DNA from: Ligula intestinalis
Lineage: Eukaryota; Platyhelminthes; Cestoda; Diphyllobothriidea; Diphyllobothriidae
DNA: 64,000 nt
Direction of reading: 5' to 3'
Assembly: GCA_036362985.1 (NCBI GenBank)
Contig: JAYGXS010000008.1
Location: forward strand, 23,765,296-23,829,295
Both the position numbers and the translations under genes were made by a program. The notes beneath the pieces were generated by a model. It was not told where the DNA came from. It did not search any database and worked only from the letters and a program-made list of their open reading frames with translations. Numbering within the stretch: the first letter of the stretch is position 1; each line of letters opens with the position of its first letter. Below are positions 33,101-37,200 of the stretch, piece after piece.

Positions 33101-35833
33101 TTTTAGATAAAAACGTTTTGTTAGTTACCATAATAACAGCCTAGGTACTAGCTTAAAAGCCCAGGCACGTGTTTCGCCAGTATTCTACCGCTGCTTGACG
33201 CAGCTGCGAGGGGTCCGGCTCATCAGTGGTTGATATACCGGTTTTGAAAGTTCAGCTTTTTAATCTCCTGAGAGATTAATTTATGTTCGCGGTATATATC
33301 AGTATATTTAAGGTCTGTAAGCGTAGACCGAAATCGTAAGTGTATATTTGGGTTGAAGCCCGTCTACCACTGCAAAATATCCACTTATAGCAGCAATTTA
33401 TACTACTAAAACCTGACTGCCGGCAGCAAGTGAATATTTGGCAGTGGCCGACGGGTTTCAACCCAAGTATACACTTGCAATTTCGGTCTGCGCCTATAGG
33501 CCTTAAATATACTGATATTTATTGAGAACATAAATTAATCTCTCAGGAGATCAAAAGGCTGAAAAAGAACTTGTCTTTGATCAAAATGTTTTTATACGTA
33601 TTACCATTAATAGATGATTATTTATTTAAATATCGTCCTTTAAATTCTGGTATAATTTGCGTGTTTTCATTGCCTTCGTGCTTTCCTCCATCAATGGAGA
33701 TTCCGTTTGACGTTTACATCAAAACCTTTGCAATAAGATATATATTAAAAGCATTTACAAGATTTTTTGGATATCAGTTCTTATGAAGATGGCCATGTGG
33801 GTCGTATATGCAAATGCCTCAACGTAGCAAGTTACATTTTCGAGCAAAATAAGTGTCTGCGATAGAACTCTGCTATTGTTATTCCTAAGATTAATAAAAA
33901 AAGTTTTAAATTACGTCTTTAAAAAAACGTTTTAATTAGCTATTCAGCTGGCGAATTTCTACAGATATTACTTTTGTCCAAGGGAATGTCAAAATTAAAA
34001 TGGAGATTTTTTACTAGCTTTTTAAGTTACCTGAGGATGAATGGTTAATTTTAACTGGAAATGAACGAAATCACTTTTCTCCTTATATTGGATTATTTTT
34101 CACCATAGTGGATTACTTCCAGGCTCTGCTCTAAGCTTGCGAATGCACATAATTCTTATTCTTCTCGGTGTTCCGTTTCTATCGTACGTATAAGTGGAAG
34201 GTATAGGGTACAAAAAGTAGATTCCTACATGACTTACACTTAATAAGGCATTTTTATCATTACCTTCGTGGTAACATGTAACGACACTTTTGCCTATGTG
34301 CTATTCAGGCCGTGTGGTCAAAAAATACGACCAAACCTTTTTGCTAATGCATTTTGTAGAAAAAACGTCATAGGTTAGGTAAAAATACTCTTTAAAACTT
34401 AAATTATTCCTTGTCTCTGAAAATAAATGCGATTCTTTAAACCTGGCCTCACTTGCATCTAAACAATTTCGAACACATTTTTCCGGTTCTGGGTGACATA
34501 TTTTTTCAACATCCTCTACTTATTTTGGCGTTAACCCATAGTATAATGCATACTAATAATAAGTTTGGTTCTGTCGTATTTACTGGAATAGGAAATTCCT
34601 TTGATATGAGACCTCCCAATTTCGCCAAAATTAATGCTTATTAACCCAAATAAACCTAACTAAAAGAGCGATTTTTTAACATAAAGGCTTTCCCAGGATT
34701 AAATCTACTCAGTGTATCAAAATACCGTTAATAAGTATACGTTAAACTACCAAGTCAATTTGCTTGCAGCATTCACCATACTCTATGATTGTGTTTTTTT
34801 TTAGAAAAGCAAGATATTTGCTGGCCTTGGATTTTTGCTGTAAATATTATACAAATGAGCATGCTAAAAATAACGAAAATAATGTTTTAGGGCGTCTGTA
34901 TTTGCCTCTGGCGTTTGGTACAAGAGGTCGAGGGTGGCGTCTTCATAGTAGTCGAGTTCCTTGATCAGGCTTTCAACTTCGGCCAGGGTATCCTCATTTT
35001 CGCCGTCTTCGGCATCGACACTGAGCTGATTGTCACGCCCATCTCACGATTGTAAGTGTTTGCTCTTCACCCTGTTCCCCGTCAAAATGTACCCCCCTTT
35101 TCTGCAAAAGATTAAGTCATTTTTGCCCTCTTGCTCTCGCCCATGTAGCTGCTCGCGCATCAAGGTACGCATTTTACGACTCTCCTCCGGCTTGCCCGCG
35201 TCCGTGCATCTGGTCAAAATTGGACAGAGTGAGGTGGAGCTGTTTGTCAGCAGTCACCTCACAGACTGCATGACCGCAATCGCCGGCATCTTGACGTACG
35301 TTTTTATTCCAATAGCATGCCTACTCTTTTCATTTAGGTAGGTATTTTATATTAGGTTTACGTTTGTGTCTGAACGTACTAAAAGGCTTAATAGACAGGT
35401 CAGGGTTAGGTCTAATATTAGCGTTGGGTTAGTAAATAAGATTGGACAAAAAGTTCTGATTGAGGCTATGGTTATTTTTTCTTTCCACCGTCCATGCTAA
35501 CCAATCTAAGTGCATTTAACCAATGACCATGGATCTTCCGATTCCGCCGTTTGACACGGGTCCCTCTACTTTGCATATTTTAGATTGACAGACTACTGTC
35601 TGAGCAAGGTCTTCTCGTTTACCGACTTTCATGACTGGTTGTGGGCGCGCCACCTGACTAAGTCTCGCGAAGCCACACTCTCCCTCCTCCTGGCTCTTGA
35701 AGAGGCCGGCATTGTTCGCCGTCTGAATCCCATTTCAGGTCCGGCTCTATTTCGAAATCCCTCCTCCATCGGTACCGAGGACCGGTTGAATTTCAAAAAG
35801 CGGGCTTCCCTATTTCAATATCTTGCTCGATAA
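1585..35833 (+). CDS. GPR155: GPR155/LYCHOS orthologue (PIN-like transporter + GPCR-like + DEP), 13 exons, 5' end outside window
   Basis: Spliced gene with exons at 1585-1702, 8630-8744, 21700-21865, 23495-23650, 23838-23976, 24300-24474, 24552-24645, 24772-24888, 27378-27732, 32560-32789, 34891-35051, 35149-35295 and 35584-35833. Every junction is GT-AG and the phases agree throughout, giving 740 codons plus stop. The order of conserved blocks matches the GPR155 family: hydrophobic PIN-like segments (residues about 1-165), a GPCR-like bundle (about 185-345), a variable hydrophilic linker, a further membrane segment followed by FNFGQGILIF, and a C-terminal DEP domain (about 655-740). In vertebrates this is a lysosomal membrane cholesterol sensor that feeds mTORC1 through GATOR1; that role is family knowledge, not shown here. 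The sterol-contacting N-terminal residues known from the human protein would lie upstream of this window. The 27378 linker exon is the least certain. Confidence 0.9.
1925..2380 (-). CDS. LINE C-terminal segment after frameshift
   Basis: 151-residue frame starting with YDVRRLRSYRTPQALIWRF, then LPLILYCSPV, LKRILRMLSSAAGY and a 3' part rich in RHFKSVKNFLDRIL. It corresponds to the thumb/C-terminal region of CR1/Rex1-type polymerases and continues the preceding frame after a one-base slip. The same segment is present at 5089-5517. Confidence 0.85.
   Translation of the reverse strand: MYDVRRLRSYRTPQALIWRFIDAYILPLILYCSPVTFPALLKKTLLSLKRILRMLSSAAGYSYAFLADLIIQRHFKSVKNFLDRILSDDAHPLHYELMAAKSSRTTRRNFLHMTCTSAYQNSILPFLARFLTCEETEIEKLKADLTPLLMW
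2373..4757 (-). CDS. LINE endonuclease-reverse transcriptase
   Basis: 794-residue open frame. Endonuclease marks: NCRSIFNK at the start, CLQETWL, IILCGDFN, and SDHSVLL near residue 265. RT marks: KITPIPKKP, FRPIACSSALLKL, DPLQFAYKARRSTLDAV, CAFLDYSSAFNTIPR (motif A; SAFNTI is typical of the Rex1/CR1 group), GVLQGSILSPHLFSLL (motif B) and KYADNMVVG (motif C). Motif C has Asn where the family has the second catalytic Asp, so this copy is probably inactive although the frame is open. The frame ends early; the true C-terminus continues in the 1925-2380 frame after a frameshift near 2380. Confidence 0.92.
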   Translation of the reverse strand: MLLQLILVKRQTFACTFGLICRTCSTSAPNVIQWNAIRSRKHRCGWKQAMKRQPLASMSLPGLMSTNCRSIFNKSLELDALMLKQEHSKCGVICLQETWLNRDIESQLITPPAYCCFRSDRKSRSISRGGGVAVFVNQQWCTNCKSLFSYSEDHINVIAVICRPKFLHNSKGIIYVSIYIPPSTCQDALTHFFDFISQKLAALSCEHVIILCGDFNRVNLRPLILLGFSDLVNFNTRDDAPLDHILTNYPKLFAVKNRAPLAGSDHSVLLCQPKIYSKTNKGLLVTPERKLHIRDTSPHNISLLQTCISECIPIFLENRNVESCSSYLTTFLNGIFNICCPFDTVMVRPDRISSPHLKTLRRDKELFYKLGLRERLKDVNALIKREIARLNDLFVSQLLTSSTSSSPLSSSEIWKSLRGLTGQRNTLAHVDADLDSLNSNFIHTPTESYLPTNAISLPPSDFSPVSVATVMKHLNKVKGTTAAGPDGVSPFLLKSCSFQLAPVLAHLINLSFMESKIPDGWRSVKITPIPKKPTSTGPKSFRPIACSSALLKLRERVALDIIKPFSSNFSDPLQFAYKARRSTLDAVALVVHSSLRDLDKGCRAYACAFLDYSSAFNTIPRHLLLSTTSACGSPGWVVSWLRDYFSSRTQFVQTGKQKSTVLPNNCGVLQGSILSPHLFSLLTDDLQSPNACLFAKYADNMVVGHPLKSQTHLQTLKDGLDHVTAWSSENGLLLNERKSVQCIFWLRPPTSPETIDFLPNNVSSFRYLGVTLASNLSFTLHIEEIFIINPQTFV
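4927..5635 (-). mobile_element. Second CR1/Rex1-like LINE copy, 5'-truncated
   Basis: The same 3' sequence as the neighbouring copy (about 85-90% by eye), covering only the C-terminal coding part (frame 5089-5517: IWRFIDACILPLILYCSPV...) and 3' UTR. Similarity stops near 5635, the point of 5' truncation. The 3' end abuts a (GATA)n run at 4910-4926, unlike the GAT repeat of copy 1. Confidence 0.88.
6210..6830 (+). mobile_element. PLE family A, 3' part flanked by inverted terminal copy
   Basis: The right side (6600-6790) carries the family A terminal block (CTGATGA..., GTCAGGCGAATAAAAG). The left side (6222-6390) carries the same block inverted, so about 180 bp pair across a roughly 210-bp interior. 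The interior encodes the end of the GIY-YIG endonuclease, PNPYSVLRLNLAEVRRRLGN (6426-6485). The tail CTGGGACTCGCAAGTGCGC (6793-6811) marks the 3' end. Confidence 0.8.
6845..6965 (+). repeat. Dispersed repeat R2
   Basis: CTGGACGCAGTCAGCATCAA, CCTGGCTTTGCCAGTGGCCA, CACAATAAAGCCCTCCTTCT and GGTGACTTCTG. AATAAA-bearing end of an unclassified repeat, matched at 8270-8405, 13985-14165 (inverted) and 29925-30010 (inverted). Confidence 0.7.
7050..7365 (-). repeat. S1 SINE copy
   Basis: Contains AAAGACAAGGGACGCTGGAA, CATCAGCCAGTCCTACCCAA and the tRNA-like head on the minus strand near 7230-7290. The distal S1 motif (CTCGTTGATGAATGTTCACCG) appears beside it at 7318-7340. Confidence 0.75.
7366..8269. 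other. Intron sequence, no gene seen
   Basis: GPR155 intron. Only short spurious frames; no protein similarity recognised. 8011-8430 stays open in one frame but is GC-rich repeat DNA running into repeat R2. Confidence 0.6.
8270..8405 (+). repeat. Dispersed repeat R2, second copy
   Basis: ACCTGAGACAGCAACTCCGG, TACACAATAAACTCTCCTCC, GGGTGGATTCCGCAGTTACG. Confidence 0.65.
8630..8744 (+). CDS. GPR155: GPR155 exon
   Basis: TTTAG acceptor; the phase-1 G from the previous exon completes a Gly codon. Encodes GATALFYLGFSMVGRLK, the conserved membrane helix of the PIN-like domain. The exon must stop before an in-frame TAG at 8746-8748, at AT|GTAGGT, leaving phase 2. Confidence 0.9.
8745..9311. other. 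Intron sequence, no gene seen
   Basis: Nothing recognisable to about 9220; 9225-9310 is repeated at 9635-9720 (AACGCCCCGT, AAGGTAG(T/C)ACTGCGCAAGAG) and belongs to the PLE-associated sequence. Confidence 0.6.
9312..9545. mobile_element. PLE family A fold-back unit
   Basis: Inverted pair of terminal blocks: minus-strand block 9312-9395 (CGAATCCGGAACGGATATC core) and plus-strand block 9455-9545 (CGATGGATTTCGAAACGTCG). Only about 50-60 bases separate them, with no coding part. Confidence 0.75.
9745..9890 (+). mobile_element. PLE family A terminal copy with tail
   Basis: TCTGATGACAAATCTGCGAC, GGATGTCGAAACGTCAGGCG, AATAAAAGTATTGTCCCAGC, then the 3' tail GGGACTCGCATGTTTGCTTG. This is the cleanest hammerhead-like copy of family A in direct orientation. 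Confidence 0.8.
9945..10135 (+). repeat. Dispersed repeat R1
   Basis: Shares TTTTAAGTGATAGTGGACTT, GCGCCTACCGCAC and CCTATGCGTCTCACTACA-type phrases with 10215-10440 and 15760-16060. Unclassified; contains no recognisable protein. Confidence 0.7.
10215..10440 (+). repeat. Dispersed repeat R1, second copy
   Basis: TTTTTAAGTGATAGTGGACT, GCGCCTACCGCACTCC, then CGACCCGAATAACACCTACC and a GGTCCAGCGCATCTACCACG end. In tandem with the copy at 9945. Confidence 0.7.
10445..10600 (-). repeat. Degenerate telomere-like repeats
   Basis: Irregular CCCTAA-type units (ACCCTAAACCCGAACCC, AACCCAAACCTAGCCC), also containing a (CATC)n run. Similar stretches at 11335-11480, 35345-35440, 41270-41340, 42380-42610 and 56825-56965. 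Confidence 0.6.
11335..11480 (+). repeat. Degenerate telomere-like repeats
   Basis: GGGATTAGGGTCAGAGTTGG, AAAGGGTTGAGGTTGG and related 6-8 base units in TTAGGG orientation. Confidence 0.5.
12128..12213 (+). repeat. (TC)n microsatellite
   Basis: About 86 bases of CT with four interruptions, next to a PLE tail fragment. Confidence 0.95.
12226..12281 (+). mobile_element. PLE family A tail fragment, interrupted
   Basis: AAATATTATCCCAGCGATCGAG and CTGGGACTCGCATGTTCGC. The terminal core is replaced by a (TC)n repeat on the left, and on the right the tail is cut at TTGTA by a pogo-like element. Confidence 0.7.
12282..12804. mobile_element. pogo/Tigger-like DNA transposon, non-autonomous
   Basis: 523 bp with about 24-bp terminal inverted repeats (left CAGTAGTCACCGGTTATTAA, right the complement), flanked by TA on both sides (12280-12281, 12805-12806). 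The motif TTAAGCCCA or a near variant occurs about five times, at both ends and subterminally. The interior 12430-12615 is open; its end PPKQLTLDRFFKR resembles the C-terminal end of Tigger-type transposases. Family placement is moderate. Confidence 0.75.
13347..13446. other. Assembly gap, 100 N
   Basis: A run of exactly 100 N, a conventional gap of unknown size. Confidence 0.99.
13985..14165 (-). repeat. Dispersed repeat R2, inverted copy nested in hAT relic
   Basis: Complement of R2: AAGTCACCAGAAGGAGTGAT, CCACTGGCAAAGCCAGGGCT, GATTGCGTCCAGCCAGACCT. Its position inside 13839-14730 shows that it inserted after the hAT element. Confidence 0.7.
14380..14712 (+). pseudogene. hAT transposase C-terminal fragment
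   Basis: 110-residue open frame. Only the first 40 residues are alike to hAT dimerisation domains (FGSTYACEQSFS, SRLTD); the rest runs into terminal DNA of the element. The catalytic core is absent. Confidence 0.8.
14755..15045 (+). repeat. S1 SINE copy, long
   Basis: Starts GAGCTCGTGACTCAATGG (A-box TGACTCAATGG), then GTTCGGGGTTCGGG at the B-box position, then the body with TAATAAGCCAGAAATGGTCA and CCCTTGTCTTTGCCGG. The distal GTTCATCAACGAGT lies near 15011-15025. Confidence 0.8.
15395..15565 (-). repeat. S1 SINE copy, diverged
   Basis: Degenerate minus-strand copy: GAGATGGTCGTTTCCGAC, then TCAGCCAGCCTTACGTAACC and a tRNA-like end at the right (CATCGAGCTATGG). Confidence 0.5.
15760..16060 (+). 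repeat. Dispersed repeat R1, third copy
   Basis: GTTTTAAGTGATGGTAGACT, CATCGACCGCACTC, TTGTTATGGAAGCG, CGTCCAGCGCAATTATCACG; about 75-80% alike to the 10215 copy by eye. Confidence 0.65.
16187..16865 (+). mobile_element. PLE family B, 3' part flanked by inverted terminal copy
   Basis: Right end 16795-16865 (GATGGACTCCCGCAAGAGCC, CGAAAGCCCAGGACAGTC); left end 16187-16255 has the same block inverted, and homology of the arms reaches about 150 bp. The interior encodes the C-terminal part of the endonuclease: AAHTYETDHDLNLPAATIIA and GRELIEAWVSDDNSVNRCIE (16516-16680). Confidence 0.85.
16516..16725 (+). pseudogene. PLE GIY-YIG endonuclease, C-terminal fragment
   Basis: 69-residue open piece with the TGHDF/NLDxATI-type block, H-x-x-x-K-x-GRELIEAW and NSVNR, all typical of the region after the GIY-YIG core in PLEs (compare 25781-26110 in this window). 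The catalytic core itself is absent or frameshifted before 16516. Confidence 0.8.
17270..17580 (-). repeat. S1 SINE copy with tail
   Basis: Body AAGACAAGGGATGCTAGGAT, head near 17525-17580 (minus-strand A-box within AACCATTAAGCCACGAGCTC). The left part (AGATAGGTGTACACGGATCA) is shared with 17600-17640, marking an extended tail module. Confidence 0.75.
17582..17730 (-). repeat. S1 tail module, second copy
   Basis: Repeats the tail module of the preceding copy: GTAGATAGGCGTACTCCGATCA, GCCTTTGGAGTTCACA and GCATTACCGA. It follows the previous copy directly in the same orientation. Confidence 0.6.
17740..17878 (+). repeat. S1 SINE copy
   Basis: Plus-strand copy from the B-box region (ATCGCGAGTTCGGAGCTCGG) to TTTCCCTTGTCTGTGTCAG; the A-box end is missing. 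Confidence 0.75.
17946..18543 (+). mobile_element. Tc1/mariner element, internally deleted
   Basis: 598 bp with about 34-bp terminal inverted repeats starting CAGGGTGCCCCAC at both ends, flanked by TA (17944-17945, 18544-18545). The interior contains only the last third of a transposase frame. The ends are nearly identical, so it is a relatively young non-autonomous copy. Confidence 0.92.
18004..18416 (+). pseudogene. Tc1/mariner transposase, C-terminal part
   Basis: Open to a TAA-type stop at 18414-18416. Diagnostic block: VAWLRVNTPDFITPHQWPSK followed by SPDLNVMDFCIWSVL (the SPDLN and third-acid region). It ends WMDRLRRCFAVNGQHFERYL. The upstream QDGAPAHTA-like region is only partly recognisable (KPHTAND); the first catalytic Asp lies in deleted sequence. 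Confidence 0.9.
19205..19898 (+). mobile_element. 5'-truncated LINE with 13-bp target-site duplication
   Basis: 694-bp insertion bounded by ACCAGCTCTTATG at 19192-19204 and 19899-19911. It carries the 3' end of a non-LTR element and ends with an ACA/ACAAC tail. The insertion interrupted a poly-C tract region. Confidence 0.92.
19259..19777 (+). CDS. LINE ORF2 C-terminal zinc-knuckle segment
   Basis: 172-residue frame. RTRLSQLRSGFSTLLNSFKS, then DNCPDCLLPFHTTCHLFNCP (C-x2-C-x7-H-x4-C) and TDLTPEDLWLRPDKVAEFL. This is the C-terminal end of Jockey/I-type polyproteins, a different LINE clade from the one at 1780-5635. It ends with a TAA. Confidence 0.85.
   Translation: MAKIYIAQSHNPEHPGNRLLTRPPPARRMKQSTIDAYGPHASEYPTNLPITDLVKRIHTETVELAISSYKPNRVLNAPRPVSDVMARERRANLSRNARTRLSQLRSGFSTLLNSFKSRLTSCFDNVTDNCPDCLLPFHTTCHLFNCPANPTDLTPEDLWLRPDKVAEFLHLS
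19912..21699. other. Intron sequence, no gene seen
   Basis: No protein or repeat family recognised. Ordinary mixed-composition intron ending in the polypyrimidine tract before the 21700 exon. Confidence 0.6.
21700..21865 (+). CDS. GPR155: GPR155 exon
   Basis: TTTCTAG acceptor; AT from the previous exon plus C gives Ile, continuing into LVLPFITREV. Ends at GTG|GTACGT in phase 0. It includes the segment FLYAGAPTAPPVFLFASQYD, the family's conserved proline-containing transport-fold crossover region. Confidence 0.92.
21866..23494. other. Intron sequence, no gene seen
   Basis: GPR155 intron; only short chance frames such as 22522-22839. Nothing recognised. Confidence 0.6.
23495..23650 (+). CDS. 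GPR155: GPR155 exon
   Basis: TTTCAG acceptor and GTAAGC donor, phase 0 in and out. Encodes IGAGLVIGTFLFAPMMFLFA, the last PIN-like helix, then a short loop and the start of the next membrane segment (YFSWASILCC). Confidence 0.92.
23838..23976 (+). CDS. GPR155: GPR155 exon (GPCR-like part)
   Basis: ATATAG acceptor, A|GTAAGT donor, exit phase 1. Encodes a helix, then SKKALRMPYRFLVCLIISVL, matching the SKK-x-P motif at the start of the GPCR-like half in GPR155 proteins. Confidence 0.9.
24300..24474 (+). CDS. GPR155: GPR155 exon (GPCR-like part)
   Basis: GGCTAG acceptor, GC|GTAAGC donor. Encodes WGQYVKFSIFFVAVTGARIW and a second helix, part of the seven-helix bundle. Entry in phase 1 and exit in phase 2 both match the neighbours. 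Confidence 0.9.
24552..24645 (+). CDS. GPR155: GPR155 exon (GPCR-like part)
   Basis: TTATAG acceptor, CAG|GTATGA donor. Encodes LPSLITAALLLTAHN and an extramembrane loop ending in the FHYGRTQ block, which corresponds to the FFYGKEQ-type motif of the family. Confidence 0.9.
24772..24888 (+). CDS. GPR155: GPR155 exon (last GPCR-like helix)
   Basis: TCGTAG acceptor, AGT|GTACGT donor, phase 0. Encodes a hydrophobic helix (IFSVVVCMGCILISITSLIL) followed by a Ser/Thr/Lys/Pro-rich start of the variable linker. Confidence 0.88.
25781..26190 (-). pseudogene. PLE GIY-YIG endonuclease
   Basis: Minus strand. FIGETGRKLQTRLHEHKRAA supplies the YIG-like strand and R-x-x-x-H core (about 26075-26130). Then NSQLAANVTETGHDFDLQGA, LMLEAWYSDANSINRHLDLP. 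A frame break separates it from the upstream linker near 26200-26270, so this copy is not intact. Confidence 0.85.
26278..26658 (-). pseudogene. PLE reverse transcriptase thumb and linker
   Basis: 126-residue frame beginning NNQLPFLDVLVRR, then VLRKATDTNQVLHFNSNHPM, CHKRSCVRTHFKRVETHC and YLHELFPANGYPKSF, the characteristic order after RT motif E in Penelope elements. It ends in WRAIPYIKGVSEAV, the linker just before the endonuclease. RT palm motifs are missing (5' truncation). Confidence 0.88.
26685..27300 (-). mobile_element. PLE family A, 3' part
   Basis: Minus-strand copy next to the family B element. Endonuclease end in 26977-27294: SSCGSFNKMRPHTFKLGAF, RQLLESWFTSSQSMNKCNDL, PKPYSTLRLSL. 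The terminal block lies at 26690-26735 (CTAATGAGGGATCCGCGAAG, then GAAAC). The whole sits in the intron before the putative 27378 exon. Confidence 0.82.
27378..27732 (+). CDS. GPR155: Probable GPR155 linker exon
   Basis: 355 bases without a stop between a strong TTTCAG acceptor and a C|GTAAGTAT donor. Without it, the exons on either side do not fit in phase; with it, phase 0 in and phase 1 out match both 24888 and 32560. It would encode about 118 residues (TDYSWLQTGLC..., WLWSIRTHLLLWMC...) with no sequence similarity I recognise, in a part of GPR155 known to be variable. Inference from splice sites and phase only; it may be a lineage-specific or exonised insert. Confidence 0.6.
27880..28040 (+). 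repeat. S1 distal segment
   Basis: Shares GCGCATCTGCCTAGACTA, a GTGAGCCCC-rich block and ACATTCATCAACGAATG with other S1 distal parts (51320-51440, 57780-57870). No tRNA-like head here. Confidence 0.6.
28955..29105 (-). mobile_element. PLE family A-like terminal copy (subfamily A2)
   Basis: Minus-strand terminal block with GAATTCCGACGGAATCCGAA and ACGTCAGGACAATCAAATTC, and 3' tail CTGGAACTCGCATATTCAA at the left. Same subfamily as 40687-41261. No coding part. Confidence 0.7.
29880..29932 (-). repeat. S1 SINE fragment
   Basis: Short piece of body: GTTAATTTCTGGCTTATTAG and CCGTCAGCAGCC. It joins directly to a copy of the dispersed repeat also found at 6845, 8270 and 13985. Confidence 0.55.
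30011..32559. other. AT-rich intron, no gene seen
   Basis: GPR155 intron; notably A/T-rich from about 30420 on, with few repeats of the kinds seen elsewhere. No frames worth reporting. Confidence 0.65.
32560..32789 (+). CDS. GPR155: GPR155 exon (acidic linker and membrane helix)
   Basis: CTAACAG acceptor, TTT|GTGAGT donor. Encodes a Ser/Pro-rich stretch, an acidic run (DPDEEEDSQIYRH) and the start of a membrane helix (FLLLILLAISMFF), matching the acidic segment and helix before the final conserved block of GPR155. An alternative acceptor at 32587 would be out of phase with the 27378 exon. Confidence 0.85.
33251..33564. mobile_element. Foldback MITE in GPR155 intron
   Basis: Two arms of about 140 bp (33251-33390 and 33420-33564) are inverted copies, about 85% alike by eye: AATCTCCTGAGAGATTAATT, CAGTATATTTAAGG and AGACCGAAAT recur in complement. 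The loop is about 30 bp. No coding part; superfamily unknown. Confidence 0.8.
33565..34890. other. AT-rich intron, no gene seen
   Basis: Single-copy-looking AT-rich DNA between a foldback MITE and the 34891 exon. Confidence 0.65.
34891..35051 (+). CDS. GPR155: GPR155 exon (FNFGQG block)
   Basis: TTTTAG acceptor, TT|GTAAGT donor. Encodes VCICLWRLVQ, then AFNFGQGILIFAVFGIDTEL and IVTPISR. The FNFGQG block and the following FG-D-L-P residues are the strongest family signature of the C-terminal membrane part. Confidence 0.93.
35149..35295 (+). CDS. GPR155: GPR155 exon (between last helix and DEP)
   Basis: ATGTAG acceptor, AC|GTACGT donor, phase 2 in and out. Encodes about 49 residues of the cytoplasmic region before the DEP domain (VRILRLSSGLPASVHLVKIG...). 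Conservation is weak here; support comes from phase and position. An internal GTACGC could be an alternative donor. Confidence 0.75.
35584..35833 (+). CDS. GPR155: GPR155 terminal exon (DEP domain)
   Basis: ATTTTAG acceptor; stop TAA at 35831-35833. Encodes FSFTDFHDWLWARHLTKSRE, then LLLALEEAGIVRRL and a final LFQYLAR, the order expected for a DEP domain (D-x-x-DWL, turn, LL-x-G-h-h, basic strand, F-x-F/Y-L). The protein ends right after the DEP fold, without the extra C-terminal tail seen in vertebrates. Confidence 0.9.
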
Positions 35834-36052
35834 TGCAGCAAATTCACTCTGATTCCGTTATGTACTCTCTACCGTGTACAATTAGCCTTTTCCCCTTCCT
35901 TCTATTTTGATATTTAAAAACTTATTGTCAACCACTTGTGCCTTTATTTCCTCACGAAAAACAAAGGGATTATCAGTATCAATCAGTATACCGGTAGAAG
36001 ACGATAGCATTCCCCTAAAACTACATTAAAATTTTACATGTATGTATGTATG

Positions 36053-36058
36053 AATAAA
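36053..36058 (+). promoter_or_regulatory. Possible polyadenylation signal for GPR155
   Basis: AATAAA 220 bases after the GPR155 stop codon, the first canonical hexamer in the 3' flank. Not verified by transcript data. Confidence 0.45.
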
Positions 36059-36596
36059 TTATACAGTGAAACGGGGTGTGTAATTCGCGAACTAACGACA
36101 AACAATTGCACGCGAGCAGTTAAATTTTAATCGGTGTCTAGAACTAATGTAAACAAAAGTTTCTACTAAAATAAAGGTAGTAGTGTGTATATAGGTGGGG
36201 TTACGAGTTCTGGGCGACTTGCAACAAATTCTATTCTGTTTCTTGGACAAACTGACGGTTGGGCAGTGCGCCACCTACGTCGGCACAGAATTCCACTGAC
36301 GAAGTAGATTTTGCAAGAAAAAAGCAAAAACGCTGATTCCTGTGGCGCCTTCCCTTTTTACTTCGCCAATTGTGTCGTCCGAGATTCACCCTTCAGGCCG
36401 TTTTGCCGATATTTCCTTAGTTTGCATCCGGAACATATCCGCAATGGCTTTTTTTAGTTTATTTCTCCAGTCGATGCTTACTTACGCCAGTCTCTATTCA
36501 GCAAGCGCTTTCAATGAAATCCGTTGTTGATGACGTGTCTCTCAATCACAGGGTAGAAGTGACCTGCTAGAATGTAAAAAGAAAAGTGATTTAAGT

Positions 36597-36720
36597 CGAG
36601 TTGACCCAATTGTGAAAAAACTCGGGGCGTTCGGTGGTATTTGAACCCACGTATCAGTGATTTATTTCTTTTCCAGCAAAAATTTTAGCGTTAGGAGGGG
36701 GTGGCAGACTTGAATTATTT
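36597..36720 (-). repeat. S2 SINE fragment
   Basis: Minus-strand 3' part of the second tRNA-derived SINE: TTGACCCAATTGTGAAAAAA and a B-box-like GTATTTGAACCCACG. Confidence 0.65.
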
Positions 36721-36860
36721 TAATTAACCCAGTTGTGAAAAATTTGCGGCCTTGGTGGTATTCGAATCGAAGTCAGCAAGGAAGACCTTGTGTACGACCA
36801 AAGTTCTGCCCACTAAGTCACGAGGCTCACCGGGAACTGTGAATGTTATTGTTTATTTTT
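36718..36860 (-). repeat. S2 SINE copy
   Basis: AACCCAGTTGTGAAAAATTT, B-box in complement (GGTATTCGAATCGAAG) and A-box in complement (CCCACTAAGTCACGAGGC). Confidence 0.7.
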
Positions 36861-36954
36861 GGGTGAATTTAAAAAAAATGGGTCAAAATACTCCATTTTC
36901 ACTTTGACCTTACCTGGAGAAAAGTAACTTGTAAGGATTTTCTTTAGCTAGGCT

Positions 36955-37200
36955 GATTTAATTATTAGGAGTTGCTGCTCCGTATTGGTGGATTCCATAT
37001 GGGCGGTAAAGTTGGGCGGGTACTATCGACCCAAGTGTGCTTAAATTCACGGCGCGAGGTGGCGCGTTTTTAGCTTAGCGGTTAGAGCATTGGCCTCCGG
37101 CAAAGGCTTTCTCTGATGCGCGGGTTCAAATCCCACCAAACGCATCGAGTTTTTTTTTCACAATTTGATCAACTCAAGTGAAGCAAATCTGCCAAACCTC
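36955..37200 (+). repeat. S2 SINE copy, plus strand
   Basis: 5' leader TAATTATTAGGAGTTGCTGC and CGGTAAAGTTGGGCGGGTAC, then a tRNA-like part 37068-37145: A-box TTAGCTTAGCGGTTAG, B-box GGGTTCAAATCCC, and acceptor-like GCGTTT/AAACGC pairing. The tail is CACAATTTGATCAACTC and CAAATCTGCCAAACCTCC. Confidence 0.82.

Noticed and set aside
37068..37145. Candidate tRNA gene
   Set aside because: A and B boxes and an acceptor-like stem are present, but it lies inside a repeated unit with a shared leader and tail, so it is an S2 SINE head.
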